Below are positions 16,137 through 25,650 of a stretch of DNA of 46,894 nt, one piece after another (position 1 is the stretch's first letter; each line of letters opens with the position of its first letter). Both the position numbers and the translations under genes were made by a program. The stretch is taken from contig NZ_BMNQ01000022.1 in the NCBI RefSeq assembly GCF_014646635.1, positions 1 to 46,894 on the forward strand, in the 5' to 3' direction. The DNA comes from Lentibacillus kapialis (GTDB lineage: Bacteria; Bacillota; Bacilli; Bacillales; Amphibacillaceae). Below the pieces are notes generated by a model. The model saw only the letters and a program-made list of their open reading frames with translations, searched no databases and was not told the DNA's origin.

Positions 16137-17927
16137 ATGATTACTTTTCCGAAACCGACCGTGGAACAATTTTTTCGTACATATGTGATAACAGGTTTCG
16201 ATGTCTGTCCGAATGAAGAGCGGTTGATTCTCAGTTGTAATCTGGACGGAAGCATGAATCTATGGGCGATGGATCTGCCTGACACCTATCCATATCTGTT
16301 TGCCCATCAGGATGAATCGTGTAGCTTTATTAAATGTGACCCGAAAGGCCGATATGTATTGGCCGGATTTGACCGGGACGGTGATGAGAATCACCAGATC
16401 TATGCCATTCCATATAATGGTGGGTTGGCAAAACCGCTGGTGACAGGCGACCCTGAAAATAAATACTTTTTCAGTGATCTGAGTAATGATGGTGAACGCA
16501 TTTATTACATGACATCCGAAGAAAATCCGTCCTTCATGAATGCTCGTGTCCGCAACTTGGAAAATGGCGCGGATACATTGCTCAATATCGGCGAGGTTTC
16601 ACCAACTGAGCTCGCGGCTGTTTCCGATGATGAATCGACCTTTGTTTACCTACGTGCATTTGCCAATACGTATGTTACCGGGTTTGTCAAAAAAGGGGAA
16701 GAAATGTTTGATCTGACACCTGATTCGAAAAAAGTCCATGTGATATTCGATCCTGTTTTTGTTGCCCCGAACACCATTTATTTTATAACGAATTTTGATA
16801 GCGAGTATAATTACGTGGCAAAATTTGATATGAATAATCGGGAGTTTTCCAAGGTGCTGTCAGTTGAACATGAAAGTGTTAAGCAGCTGAAATTCACTAA
16901 AGAAAAAAATACGTTATATCTTGTCACAGAAAATGGTGTGACTGATATACTCTATCGTTATGAAATGGAAACAGAGAAGTTGGTCAAATTGTCTGCACCT
17001 GTTGATGTGATTGATCAGCTGAAAGTTTCCAAATCGGGTAATGTCTATATCTTAGGGACAAACGCGACGACTCCGCATAATATTTTTTGCTCAAAATTTG
17101 GCGAGAACTGGAAACAGCTGACGAACAACCGGGTATTGGGGTTAAGCAGTGAAGATATGGTTGAACCTGAAGTGGTTTCGTATCAATCATTCGACGACAT
17201 GAAAATTGAATCCTTATTGTTTAGAGCCAAGCCGGAGAACGATAATGGTTATACTATCTTTTGGCCGCATGGCGGACCACAAGCTGCCGAAAAAAAGTCC
17301 TTCCGGTCGATGTTCCAATGTTTTCTGAACAGAGGATACACGATTTTTGCCCCAAATTTTCGTGGAAGTACAGGTTATGGCTCCTCTTTTGTAAAAATGG
17401 TTGAACATGACTGGGGAGAAGGGCCTCGACTTGATTGTGCTGCCGGAATTGAATGGTTGTTTAACCATAACATAAGCCAACGTGATAAGTTGTTTCTCGT
17501 CGGCGGAAGCTATGGCGGCTACATGACTCTCCTCTTGCATGGGCGCCATTCCGAATATTTTAAAGCGTGTGTCGATATTTTTGGTCCGTCCGATCTGTTT
17601 ACATTCGTTAAATCAGTTCCCCCGCATTGGAAGCCAATCATGGATCGCTGGCTTGGTGATCCTGAACGCGACAAGGAGCGTTTTAAAAAGGACTCACCCG
17701 TTACTTATCTTAGGAGTATGACAAAACCGATGCTTGTTATCCAGGGAGCAGAGGATCCGCGTGTTGTAAAAGAGGAATCTGATAATATTGTTGCCAAATT
17801 ACAGGAAGAAGGCCGTGATGTCGAGTACCTTGTTCTCGAAAATGAAGGGCATGGCTTTTCGAAAAAGGAAAATGAAATCAGCGTTTATAAGCATATGCTG
17901 AACTTTTTGGAAAAACATCAGGGCTAG
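16137..17927 (+). CDS. S9-family (prolyl oligopeptidase-like) serine peptidase
   Basis: A 596-residue protein with an N-terminal beta-propeller (about 1-330) and a C-terminal alpha/beta-hydrolase domain. The catalytic triad is visible as Ser458 in GGSYGGYM, Asp540 in GAEDPRV and His572 in NEGHGFS. No signal peptide is seen, so it should act in the cytosol on short peptides, like acylaminoacyl or oligopeptidases. The exact substrate cannot be told. ATG 16137 follows GAGGGGGAA. It is a single gene between glmM and a convergent TPR gene, and so interrupts the glmM-glmS neighbourhood found in B. subtilis. Confidence 0.9.
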   Translation: MITFPKPTVEQFFRTYVITGFDVCPNEERLILSCNLDGSMNLWAMDLPDTYPYLFAHQDESCSFIKCDPKGRYVLAGFDRDGDENHQIYAIPYNGGLAKPLVTGDPENKYFFSDLSNDGERIYYMTSEENPSFMNARVRNLENGADTLLNIGEVSPTELAAVSDDESTFVYLRAFANTYVTGFVKKGEEMFDLTPDSKKVHVIFDPVFVAPNTIYFITNFDSEYNYVAKFDMNNREFSKVLSVEHESVKQLKFTKEKNTLYLVTENGVTDILYRYEMETEKLVKLSAPVDVIDQLKVSKSGNVYILGTNATTPHNIFCSKFGENWKQLTNNRVLGLSSEDMVEPEVVSYQSFDDMKIESLLFRAKPENDNGYTIFWPHGGPQAAEKKSFRSMFQCFLNRGYTIFAPNFRGSTGYGSSFVKMVEHDWGEGPRLDCAAGIEWLFNHNISQRDKLFLVGGSYGGYMTLLLHGRHSEYFKACVDIFGPSDLFTFVKSVPPHWKPIMDRWLGDPERDKERFKKDSPVTYLRSMTKPMLVIQGAEDPRVVKEESDNIVAKLQEEGRDVEYLVLENEGHGFSKKENEISVYKHMLNFLEKHQG

Positions 17928-17981
17928 TCGATATCCGATCTGTTAGCCTGTCTTCTTACTCCAATAATCGAATTCAGGTCA

Positions 17982-18027
17982 GAAAAAGTGGCATCTGAAA
18001 ATTGGTCCTCAGGATTGCCACTTTTTC
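17982..18027. terminator. Bidirectional terminator between convergent genes
   Basis: GAAAAAGTGGCA pairs with TGCCACTTTTTC. It has A- and T-tracts on both sides, so it can serve both the peptidase (+) and the TPR gene (-). Confidence 0.8.
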
Positions 18028-18060
18028 CGTTTCTTTTTTCGATTATAGAGGTGAAGAGCG

Positions 18061-18621
18061 TTATTTATTTAATTTTTTCTCACATACCTCAATAGCTGTT
18101 TCAGTGGACGCAGTCAGTTCATTATTGCGCTTCCCTGATCGGAGGTCGAATGCTTTACGAAAGTAATCGAGTGCTTCATGATACTTCTCCTGGTCAAATA
18201 GATTTTTACCATAATGCTGATAGACAAAATCCTGGTATTCGGCGTATTCCGGCATATTATCGGCTTTATCCAGCAACTCCTCGAACATTTTATTAGAGGA
18301 AGCAAAGTCGTTATGCCATTGATAAGTATTGGCCAGACGGAGTTGATTGATGAACACATTTTGTTGTTCATCTAATTCACGGAAAATAGATATGGCCTGA
18401 TTCAGGTTCCGTTTACTTTCTTCCAGTTCGCCAACAATGCGTAAAAACGTTCCCAATAGTCCGTGTAATCGCCCCTTTTCCTGTTTGTCCGGATTCTGAT
18501 CGTTAAGCTGTTTTTGAATATACATCATGCCATAAAGCATGTCCATTTTGTTTAGCGGCACTTCCCGTAAATTCGGACCAAATTTAAATCTCATATCATG
18601 CGGGATATCGGAAATGTTCAT
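18061..18621 (-). CDS. Tetratricopeptide-repeat protein
   Basis: A 186-residue soluble protein made of helical repeats. At least three TPR-like units can be read: GLLGTFLRIVGELEESKRNL, then INQLRLANTYQWHNDFASSN, then YQHYGKNLFDQEKYHEALDY. TPR proteins mediate protein contacts, and no partner can be inferred here. The start ATG is preceded by AAGGAGTATA. It is divergent from glmS and convergent with the S9 peptidase. No specific Bacillus orthologue is recognised. Confidence 0.8.
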   Translation of the reverse strand: MNISDIPHDMRFKFGPNLREVPLNKMDMLYGMMYIQKQLNDQNPDKQEKGRLHGLLGTFLRIVGELEESKRNLNQAISIFRELDEQQNVFINQLRLANTYQWHNDFASSNKMFEELLDKADNMPEYAEYQDFVYQHYGKNLFDQEKYHEALDYFRKAFDLRSGKRNNELTASTETAIEVCEKKLNK

Positions 18622-18733
18622 AAAGATATACTCCTTACTTTTTGCCTATAGTATACTAGATTTATGTCCTTAGCAGCACACGTTGTGCTTTTAATAGGCA
18701 TATACATAATCCACCACCCTTTTCAAAAAGTAA

Positions 18734-18763
18734 TTGACCAATACATCCTGCTTCCGTTAGAAT
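18734..18763 (+). promoter_or_regulatory. Probable SigA promoter of glmS
   Basis: TTGACC (18734-18739) and TAGAAT (18758-18763), with an 18-nt spacer, lie about 60 nt upstream of the ribozyme cleavage site. Confidence 0.55.
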
Positions 18764-18822
18764 ATAGAAAGCCTCGATTGCTTTAAGGGTGGATTCAAAT
18801 ATAGAAAGGAGAGCAGAAAAAA

Positions 18823-18978
18823 CTTGATTAAGCGCCTGGACTATTTCTGATCGGCAATGGAAATAGTTGACGAGGAGGAGGTCATCGAACTTAATCGGCG
18901 GATACCTCCCGACTGCACATCTCAGTCGTGATGCTTTTTTTCGAAAACGGCAAGGCGACTTGCTGTACAAAAATCAAG
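18823..18978 (+). ncRNA. glmS leader: glmS ribozyme/riboswitch
   Basis: The leader matches the glmS self-cleaving ribozyme. It shows the cleavage context TTAAGCGCC, with cleavage expected between A18831 and G18832. The core strand is TAGTTGACGAGG. The P2.1/P3 segment is ATCGAACTTAATCGGCGGAT followed by ACCTCCC, and there is a closing GGCAAG-GCGA-CTTGC hairpin. Glucosamine-6-phosphate is the known cofactor for cleavage, which destabilises the mRNA and lowers GlmS when its product is plentiful. The 3' boundary is approximate. Confidence 0.92.
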
Positions 18979-19006
18979 GCAAGATGGAATTAACTATCAC
19001 GAGAAA

Positions 19007-19068
19007 GGGGCAACAAGACGCCCCAATTATAGAACATAGGTCGTTTGTTGCCCCTTGTATCAAGGAGG
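19007..19068 (+). promoter_or_regulatory. Extra hairpins between the glmS ribozyme and the start codon
   Basis: GGGGCAACAAGACG (19007-19020) can pair with CGTTTGTTGCCCC (19042-19054). The same GGGGC can instead pair locally with GCCCC (19020-19024). If the 3' arm is released, CCTTG (19053-19057) can pair with CAAGG (19061-19065), which contains part of the AAGGAGG ribosome-binding site. The pairings are mutually exclusive. A regulatory role is inferred. Confidence 0.6.
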
Positions 19069-19076
19069 AAACAGCG

Positions 19077-20879
19077 ATGTGTGGAATTGTAGGATATATC
19101 GGATATAATGATTCAAAGGAAATTTTACTGAACGGCCTGGAAAAGCTGGAATACCGCGGTTATGATTCGGCAGGGATTGCAGAGCTGGATCACGACCATA
19201 TCAACGTGTTTAAAGTAAAAGGACGGATTGCTGCACTGCGCCAGCGTGTCGACGATACAACTGTGTCAACACTGGGAATTGGTCATACACGTTGGGCGAC
19301 ACATGGCAAACCAAGTGCAGAAAATGCACATCCCCACCAAAGTGCGTCTGGCCGTTTTATGCTGGTTCATAATGGTGTTATTGAAAATTATCAGGAGCTG
19401 AAAAAAGAGTATCTTGACGGGATCGCTTTTGGCAGTGAAACAGATAGCGAAATCATTGTTCAGCTCATTGAAAAGAACGCTGAAAAATATCGGGACACAA
19501 CAAAAGCATTTCGCCAAACGATAAGTCTCTTAAAAGGTTCGTATGCGATTGGTTTAATCGATAAACAAGACCGGGATACGATTTATGTGGCCAAAAATAA
19601 AAGCCCATTGCTCATTGGGCTGGGCGACGGATTTAATGTTGTCACCAGTGATGCCATGGCAACATTGAAAGAAACAGATCAGTATCTGGAAATTTTTGAT
19701 CAAGAAATCGTACTTGTGAACCGCAACTTCGTGAACGTGCAAAAATTGGACGGTACTGCTGTTCATCGCAGCCCGTATACCGCGCAAATTGATTTGAGCG
19801 ACACGGAAAAGGGCACATACCCGCACTTTATGCTTAAAGAAATCGATGAGCAGCCACTTGTCATGCGGCGCATTATCCAGTCCTACCAGGATGATTTCGA
19901 TCGTCTGAAACTGGCCCCGGAGATACGCGGTGCTATGAAAAGGTGTGACCGTATTTATATTATTGCAGCGGGTACCAGCTATCATGCAGGACTTGCCGGT
20001 AAACAGTTCCTGGAGAACATGGCCGGAATACCAACGGAAGTCCATGTAGCAAGTGAATTCTCCTACAATATGCCACTTCTATCAGAACATCCTTTATTTG
20101 TGTTCATTTCACAGAGTGGCGAAACAGCCGACAGCCGTTCAGTATTAGTTAAAATCAAAGAAATGGGACATCCGGCATTGACGATTACAAATGTGGCCGG
20201 ATCCACCCTTTCTCGTGAATCGGATTTTACGCTGCATCTGCATGCGGGACCGGAGATTGCTGTAGCTTCAACAAAAGCTTATACAGCACAAATCGCTGTT
20301 TTAGCAATTTTGGCAGTTGATACAGCACGGGCAAAAGAGATTAGACTGGATTTTGATCCATTGCAGGAACTTGCTATTGCGGCAAATGCGATAGAAGTGC
20401 TGACAGATCAGAAGGAAACGATTGAAGAACTTGTTCGGAGCAACCTTGCAACAACCCAAAATGCTTTCTTTATTGGCCGGGGCAGTGACTATTTTGTCTG
20501 TCTCGAAGGAGCACTGAAACTGAAAGAAATCTCCTACATTCAGGCGGAAGGGTTTGCCGGTGGCGAGTTGAAGCATGGCACGATTGCACTCATTGAAGAA
20601 GGCACGCCGGTTATTGCACTGGCAACGCAGGAAAACGTCAATTACGCTATCCGCAGTAACGTGCAGGAAGTTGTTGCACGCGGGGCCAATGATATGATTT
20701 TTAGTATGAGGGGACTTGAGCAGGATTCTGATGCGTTTGTCGTTCCGCAAGTGCATGAGCTGATTGCACCGCTTGTCAGTGTCGTGCCAATGCAGTTGCT
20801 TGCCTATTATGCGGCGCTGCACCGCGGTTGTGATGTCGATAAGCCGAGAAATCTGGCCAAAAGCGTTACGGTTGAGTAG
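19077..20879 (+). CDS. glmS: Glutamine-fructose-6-phosphate aminotransferase
   Basis: Makes glucosamine-6-phosphate from fructose-6-phosphate and glutamine, the first step to UDP-GlcNAc. At 600 residues it matches Bacillus GlmS. The N-terminal class II glutaminase domain begins MCGIVGYIG, with Cys2 as nucleophile after Met removal, and contains HTRWATHG. Two SIS sugar-isomerase domains follow (about 285-425 and 455-590), with [19 protein letters not shown] and the C-terminal [12 protein letters not shown]. The frame is open upstream to 18867 through the ribozyme, but the real start is ATG 19077 after AAGGAGG. Regulation is by the ribozyme in its leader. Confidence 0.97.
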   Translation: MCGIVGYIGYNDSKEILLNGLEKLEYRGYDSAGIAELDHDHINVFKVKGRIAALRQRVDDTTVSTLGIGHTRWATHGKPSAENAHPHQSASGRFMLVHNGVIENYQELKKEYLDGIAFGSETDSEIIVQLIEKNAEKYRDTTKAFRQTISLLKGSYAIGLIDKQDRDTIYVAKNKSPLLIGLGDGFNVVTSDAMATLKETDQYLEIFDQEIVLVNRNFVNVQKLDGTAVHRSPYTAQIDLSDTEKGTYPHFMLKEIDEQPLVMRRIIQSYQDDFDRLKLAPEIRGAMKRCDRIYIIAAGTSYHAGLAGKQFLENMAGIPTEVHVASEFSYNMPLLSEHPLFVFISQSGETADSRSVLVKIKEMGHPALTITNVAGSTLSRESDFTLHLHAGPEIAVASTKAYTAQIAVLAILAVDTARAKEIRLDFDPLQELAIAANAIEVLTDQKETIEELVRSNLATTQNAFFIGRGSDYFVCLEGALKLKEISYIQAEGFAGGELKHGTIALIEEGTPVIALATQENVNYAIRSNVQEVVARGANDMIFSMRGLEQDSDAFVVPQVHELIAPLVSVVPMQLLAYYAALHRGCDVDKPRNLAKSVTVE

Positions 20880-21076
20880 GGTAAGGAAACTTACAATTTT
20901 TGTGGCTTTAAAACAAATTCCGATGTTTGTGTAATAAGATGCGAGGCACTCCTTTGGATATGGCTATTCACAGGGGTGCTTTACAATAAATGAAAAGATG
21001 TTAACTTCTTTACCGAAATAACATTGTATGTTAATGGTGTCCTAAATGAGTAGAAAAATATCACATTTAGGCTTGT
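20880..21076 (+). other. Gene-free stretch after glmS
   Basis: It has no convincing reading frame. A possible terminator lies at 20946-20983 (GCACTCCT with AGGGGTGC, then TTTAC), with one G:U pair and a weak T-run. The rest is AT-rich and featureless up to the MITE-like repeat. Confidence 0.5.
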
Positions 21077-21295
21077 AGTGCGTGTTCAAAAAGGAGGATA
21101 AAAAGGACCAAGAAGTTCGAGACGGCGCAGTTTCGAGCAGCGGAATGTATGCCTTTAGATACATGAGCACAAGTAATGCTACCCTGAAGGCGCTTCGCAC
21201 GCAGGAAAAGTGTTTTTCTTTTCCAAGGAGCGGAGAAACAAGCCAACGAAGAAATTCGAAGTGTCATGTTTACCGGACTTTTTGAACAACCTCTT
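21077..21295 (+). repeat. MITE-like repeat, long form (219 bp)
   Basis: It has the same termini and flanks as 12192-12350, with very few substitutions (for example GAGGCGGCG versus GAGACGGCG), but carries 60 extra nt between CATGAGC and AGCGGAGAAAC. The inverted termini are GTTCAAAAAG and CTTTTTGAAC. The extra segment contains a GGAAAAGTGTTTTTCTTTTCC hairpin-prone stretch. No transposase is encoded. Confidence 0.88.
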
Positions 21296-21357
21296 GTAAA
21301 GAAAAGGTTCTGAACTTTCATGCCCATGTTTTGTTCCCCGGGCTACAGTTTCCGTTT

Positions 21358-21398
21358 AGAGAAAGAACTGCTGAAACAGCGCCAGCAGTTCTTTCTTA
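21358..21398. terminator. Strong hairpin, probable terminator
   Basis: AGAAAGAACTGCTG pairs with CAGCAGTTCTTTCT around AAACAGCGC. It is a perfect 14-bp stem. It lies 100 nt before the DUF2254 gene and could end transcripts reading through from glmS or the repeat. Confidence 0.65.
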
Positions 21399-21499
21399 TT
21401 TCTACTTACTTATTTCGCCAGTGAATATCCGTGTTTTTCAAGTTTTATATTTCTGAAGCAGGGGTATATTATCCCTGTTGTATAGAAAAGAGGGTAAGA

Positions 21500-22807
21500 A
21501 TGAAGAAAACGACATTTTGGACAACTGTTCGTGATAGCTTCTGGTTCCTACCCATTATATATGGGTTATGTTCATTAATCGCAGCAAGTATCATAACAGC
21601 TCTGGATGTTTGGTTAGTCCCTAAAATATCCGGCAGTATACCAAACATTTTATTGACAGGCCAAAGCATTGCTAAACAGCTATATGCTGCTTTAATAACA
21701 GCAATGTTGACAATGACAACGATAAGCTTTTCGACGATTATGGTAATGCTGACGACATATTCGTCTCAGTTTTCACCTCGAGCACTACAGGATTTTATGC
21801 AAAGTAAAATGACACAACATGTGTTGGGCGTGTATACATTTGGTTTTATTTTTGTCCTGATCAATTTATGGTTATTGACAGAAACAAACCAAAAAGATTT
21901 GTTAAGTCCTTTTTTTACTGTTGTTATTACGATTATTTCGCTGGGCTTTTTTATTTTATTTATCCATTTTTCCGCTCGGTGGGCCCAAGTGAATTTCCTC
22001 ATTGGTGTAATCCGCAACAAAACGTCGGAATTAATTAAGAATACGTTTGCAGAAAGAGCTTATGGAAAACATCAGCATTGGGATCATTCGCAGATTGAAA
22101 ATATTAGAGAAAAAGATAGGCAAGTTATTCAAGCCAGGCGTTCGGGTTATATTCAACAGGTCAATTATAATTATCTGATTGATTGGGCATCTGACAATAA
22201 TATGGTGTTAGAAGCCTATTTCCAAGTTGGTGATTATGTTACTAAAGGAATGCCGGTTTTTCACTTTTGGTCTTTAGGTGACCGAAATAATCAATTGGCC
22301 GAACACGACTTATTTTTAGTGATCGGTGATGAACGGACTGACCTTCAGGATATTGGATTTTCGATTGAAAAATTGGTTGAGATTGCTGTGAAGGCTCTAT
22401 CCCCGAGTATGAACGATCCGAACACAGCTATTAACTGTATACATCGCATTGGTGGTTTGCTTTCGGAATTAGCCGGTAATTATCAACCTGTTACGTATTT
22501 CTCCGATAACAATGGTGATTTGCGTTTAATTATGGAACAAAAGAAATATCGGGATTATTTATTTAAAAGTTTTTATCAAATTAAACATTACGGAAAAGAT
22601 GACATTTCCGTTGTCTATAGCATTGTAGACACATTATATAAAGTTGCTGTCGTTAGTGAGGCGTCCATTCAGAAAGAAGTATGGGACTTCACTAAATACG
22701 TTCTGGAAGTTGTAGATATAGATAATCTTCCGTCATTGGATTATCAGCACCTTAGAGATATAACTGAAAAGTTTGCTCATTTTTGCGGGGAAGAATTGAG
22801 TTGGTAA
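21500..22807 (+). CDS. DUF2254 family integral membrane protein
   Basis: A 435-residue protein with four transmembrane helices in the first 165 residues (LPIIYGLCSLIAASIITAL; YAALITAMLTMTTISFSTIM; VLGVYTFGFIFVLINLWLL; FFTVVITIISLGFFILFIHF) and a long soluble part. It holds the family motif ALSPSMNDPNTAINCIHRIG and the domain-entry segment GYIQQVNYNYLIDWA. DUF2254 proteins are widespread in bacteria and without an established function. ATG 21500 follows AGAGGG. The in-frame ATG at 21431 has no ribosome-binding site. Isolated gene, convergent with the DCC gene. Confidence 0.85.
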   Translation: MKKTTFWTTVRDSFWFLPIIYGLCSLIAASIITALDVWLVPKISGSIPNILLTGQSIAKQLYAALITAMLTMTTISFSTIMVMLTTYSSQFSPRALQDFMQSKMTQHVLGVYTFGFIFVLINLWLLTETNQKDLLSPFFTVVITIISLGFFILFIHFSARWAQVNFLIGVIRNKTSELIKNTFAERAYGKHQHWDHSQIENIREKDRQVIQARRSGYIQQVNYNYLIDWASDNNMVLEAYFQVGDYVTKGMPVFHFWSLGDRNNQLAEHDLFLVIGDERTDLQDIGFSIEKLVEIAVKALSPSMNDPNTAINCIHRIGGLLSELAGNYQPVTYFSDNNGDLRLIMEQKKYRDYLFKSFYQIKHYGKDDISVVYSIVDTLYKVAVVSEASIQKEVWDFTKYVLEVVDIDNLPSLDYQHLRDITEKFAHFCGEELSW

Positions 22808-22905
22808 TACATGGGGGGATGGGGGCTTGAACGCCCTTCCCCGGTGTTGCAGACTGACGACCGGCCGATCGGCCAAATGTGATGATAGCCTTGCTTTTGT
22901 CCGAA

Positions 22906-23274
22906 TTACTGATTATTGTATGGTATGCGTCCAAACCATTGATAACGGCGTTTGGACACAAACCGGTATGCCGGGTTTCCGATTCTTGCGGCAAACGGCA
23001 GATAGAGTAATAAAGCTAACGGAAGAGTGGGGGGCAATAAGACAAGAATCTTGCGTATCGTATTAAACCCTGTCAGCATTTGCTTGTCTTTTGTAAACAT
23101 ATAAATTTCATCATACATATTTTTGTAGCAATTAGCCTGCTCTCTTACCGATTCACGTACTTCCTGGACAGGGTGCCATAGAATCGCATTGTTCCAGTCC
23201 AGCTGCTTCAGCACTGCTTTCATTGTACGGCACAAAGGACATTCAGCGTCAAAAAACACAATATGTTTATCCAT
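22906..23274 (-). CDS. DCC-family (DUF393) thiol-disulfide oxidoreductase-like protein
   Basis: A 122-residue protein of the DCC family, named for its N-terminal Asp-Cys-Cys motif, seen here as FFDAECPLCRTM with a CxxC pair near residues 11-14. Its C-terminal half has a hydrophobic stretch (LLPPTLPLALLLYLPF) and the typical ARIGNPAYRFVSKRRYQWFGR ending. The family is thought to be thioredoxin-like, but substrates are unknown. The start at ATG 23274 follows GGAGAAGAG. The frame extends to 23319 without a ribosome-binding site. Divergent from ltaS. Confidence 0.85.
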   Translation of the reverse strand: MDKHIVFFDAECPLCRTMKAVLKQLDWNNAILWHPVQEVRESVREQANCYKNMYDEIYMFTKDKQMLTGFNTIRKILVLLPPTLPLALLLYLPFAARIGNPAYRFVSKRRYQWFGRIPYNNQ

Positions 23275-23535
23275 GCATCTCTTCTCCAATCGTTGTTGAT
23301 GGTTTAATTGCCAGCACAAAAGGGAACTGATTCTCAGTGTAAATGAACATAGTTTACATGACCAATAATTTAGGGCTTAACAAAATGATCAAAAAGGTGT
23401 AAACTAGATACTTAAAGAAAAATAGTATGAAATGTTATTGTTCGGCATATTGCTGAATATATGGCTGTAAATCAATTTAATATTAAACCATATAATGAAT
23501 ATTAACTGAGAAGAAAATATTTGGAGTGAGATAAC

Positions 23536-25506
23536 GTGAAAAAACTGGCAAACTTAAAATCTACTAAGATGGGTTTCTTTCTGCTTGCATTAGCTTTGTT
23601 TTGGGTGAAAACGTATATTATATATTTATCAGAATTTAATTTGGGGGTAAGCAATCTTCTTCAGCACTTTCTGCTGTTTTTCAATCCCTTAAGTTCTGGG
23701 TTGATTTTACTGGGGATCGCCTTGTTTTTTAAGGGGAAACGGTTCGGCGTTACACTCTTGGTAATTGATACCCTGTTGACCTTGTTTTTATATGCTAATG
23801 TCGTATTCTATCGTTTTTACGATGACTTTATTACAATACAGACATTGATGCAGACGGAAAATGCCGGCAGTATCGGCAAAAGTTTTCTGGGATTGGCTGA
23901 GTGGCATGATTTCTTTTATGCTCTGGATCTCATCGTGCTCGCTGTCCTGTTTTTCAAATGGAAAACTGACTGGTCACCGGCACGCTTTGGTTTCAAAAAG
24001 CCTGCTACTGTTATGGCCGCCGGTGTACTTGCGTTTACCATCAATTTAGGTTTGGCTGAGATAGACCGTCCGCAGCTTCTGGAGCGTGTTTTTGACAATA
24101 ACTACATTGTCAAGTATCTCGGCTTGCCTAATTTTGCCGCGCATAATACCTTGCAGACCGTTGAAGTCAGTGCTAAACGTTCGATGGCTTCAAGTGAAGA
24201 TATTGCGGAAGTAGATAGTTATACTGATAAAAAATACGCTGAACCAAACGCTGAGTATTTTGGGAAAGCAAAGGGCAAAAATATTATCAAAATTCATTTA
24301 GAGTCTTTTCAGTCATTTTTGATTGATTATAAGTTGCACGGGGAAGAAGTGACACCGTTCTTGAATTCACTTGTTCATGATGATAGCAAGAATTTCACGT
24401 ACTTTGATAACTTCTTCCATCAGACTGAACAAGGCAAGACTGCTGATGCGGAGTTGTTGATGGATACTTCATTATACGGCTTACCACAGGGGTCGGCATT
24501 CGTAACGAAAGGCACGAACACGTATCAGGCACTGCCGGCCATTCTGGATCAAAGGCAGGACTATACAAGTGCTGTTTTCCATGGTGATGACGGTTCGTTC
24601 TGGAACAGAGACCAAATTTATAAGCATCTTGGTGTCGATAAGTTTTATGACTCCAAATATTACGATATGAAAAAGGATAAGGTTATCAACTATGGCTTGA
24701 AAGATAAACCATTCTTTAAACAGTCCATGCCAATGCTTGAGGATCTTGCCAAGAAGGAAGAACCGTTCTATGCACACATGCTTACCCTGACGCATCATTA
24801 TCCGTTTGTATTGGATGAAGAAGATGAGTCAATCGAACCTGCCAACACAGGTGACGGCACTGTGGATCGCTATTTCCAAACAGCCCGGTATCTGGATGAG
24901 TCCTTGAAGCAGTTCTTTGAAGACCTAAAGGAAAAAGGGATGTATAAAGACTCAGTCATCATGATTTATGGTGATCACTATGGCATTTCAGAGAATCATA
25001 ACAAGGCAATGAGTGACATTACAGGTGAGGAAATAACACCGCTGAAAAACGCTGATTTGCAGCGTGTACCATATTTGATTCGTGTACCGGGCATGGAAGG
25101 CCAGGGGACTAATCACAAATTTTCGGGTCAGGCAGATGTCATGCCGACACTGTTGCATCTATTGGGAATTAATGCCAAAGACTATATTCAGTTCGGTACC
25201 GATATGTTCTCGAAGGAGCATAAAGGCTTCGTGCCATTCCGTAATGGAAGCTTTATGACCAAGGATTACAGCTATGTGCAAGGACAGTTTTATGATAATG
25301 AAACAGGCGAAGTCATTGAGCAACCGACGGAAAAGATGAAGGAACGAAAGGAACAGGTTCATTACGAGCTGAGTCTGAATGATGAAGTCCTGAATGGTGA
25401 TCTGCTTCGATTTCATGAACCTAATAAGAACTGGGAACCTGTTGATCCCAGTGAATATAAGTATGGACAATCAAATGATGAAAGTGACAGCGAAAACGAC
25501 TCATAA
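23536..25506 (+). CDS. ltaS: Lipoteichoic acid synthase (LtaS type)
   Basis: Polymerises the glycerol-phosphate chain of lipoteichoic acid from phosphatidylglycerol on the outer membrane face. It has 656 residues with five N-terminal transmembrane helices (about 10-175) and an extracellular sulfatase-like domain (about 245-600). Active-site and Mn ligands are visible: Glu256 in KIHLESFQSF, the catalytic Thr302 in GKTADAE, and Asp-His in YGDHYGISENH. SMASSED after the last helix resembles the signal-peptidase cleavage region of LtaS. The C-terminus is acidic (DESDSENDS). It starts at GTG 23536 after GGAGTGAG. B. subtilis has several paralogues (LtaS, YqgS, YfnI, YvgJ), and which is the counterpart cannot be told. 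Confidence 0.92.
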   Translation: MKKLANLKSTKMGFFLLALALFWVKTYIIYLSEFNLGVSNLLQHFLLFFNPLSSGLILLGIALFFKGKRFGVTLLVIDTLLTLFLYANVVFYRFYDDFITIQTLMQTENAGSIGKSFLGLAEWHDFFYALDLIVLAVLFFKWKTDWSPARFGFKKPATVMAAGVLAFTINLGLAEIDRPQLLERVFDNNYIVKYLGLPNFAAHNTLQTVEVSAKRSMASSEDIAEVDSYTDKKYAEPNAEYFGKAKGKNIIKIHLESFQSFLIDYKLHGEEVTPFLNSLVHDDSKNFTYFDNFFHQTEQGKTADAELLMDTSLYGLPQGSAFVTKGTNTYQALPAILDQRQDYTSAVFHGDDGSFWNRDQIYKHLGVDKFYDSKYYDMKKDKVINYGLKDKPFFKQSMPMLEDLAKKEEPFYAHMLTLTHHYPFVLDEEDESIEPANTGDGTVDRYFQTARYLDESLKQFFEDLKEKGMYKDSVIMIYGDHYGISENHNKAMSDITGEEITPLKNADLQRVPYLIRVPGMEGQGTNHKFSGQADVMPTLLHLLGINAKDYIQFGTDMFSKEHKGFVPFRNGSFMTKDYSYVQGQFYDNETGEVIEQPTEKMKERKEQVHYELSLNDEVLNGDLLRFHEPNKNWEPVDPSEYKYGQSNDESDSENDS

Positions 25507-25507
25507 T

Positions 25508-25559
25508 ATAGACCCCCGTTTCCCAAGGTTGTAATAATCGGGAATCGGGGGTCTTTTAT
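25508..25559 (+). terminator. Intrinsic terminator of ltaS
   Basis: AGACCCCCG (from 25510) pairs with CGGGGGTCT (ending 25554), and an inner TCCC/GGGA pairing is possible. TTTTAT follows. Confidence 0.88.
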
Positions 25560-25561
25560 CA

Positions 25562-25650
25562 TAACGTCAGAAAGTATAAATGATGGGTGACCTTGTAAGA
25601 AAAGCTTCGGTATTCGCTATAAGTCGAGGCGAATGCCGAGTTTTTCTTAA
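25562..25650 (+). repeat. Interspersed repeat, TAACGTCAGAAAG family, copy 2
   Basis: A full-length copy starting 3 nt after the ltaS terminator in the same orientation. The arm is TAACGTCAGAAAGTATAA. The hairpin CGGTATTCGC with GCGAATGCCG keeps its pairing through a G:U pair, and GAGTTTTTCTTAA follows. Confidence 0.92.

Noticed and set aside
18867-19076. Seventy-codon N-terminal extension of GlmS
   Set aside because: The region is the glmS ribozyme and leader. A perfect AAGGAGG site precedes ATG 19077, and GlmS needs Cys right after the initiator Met.
19554-20822. Minus-strand frames within glmS
   Set aside because: They are shadows of a strongly conserved gene in the opposite frame.
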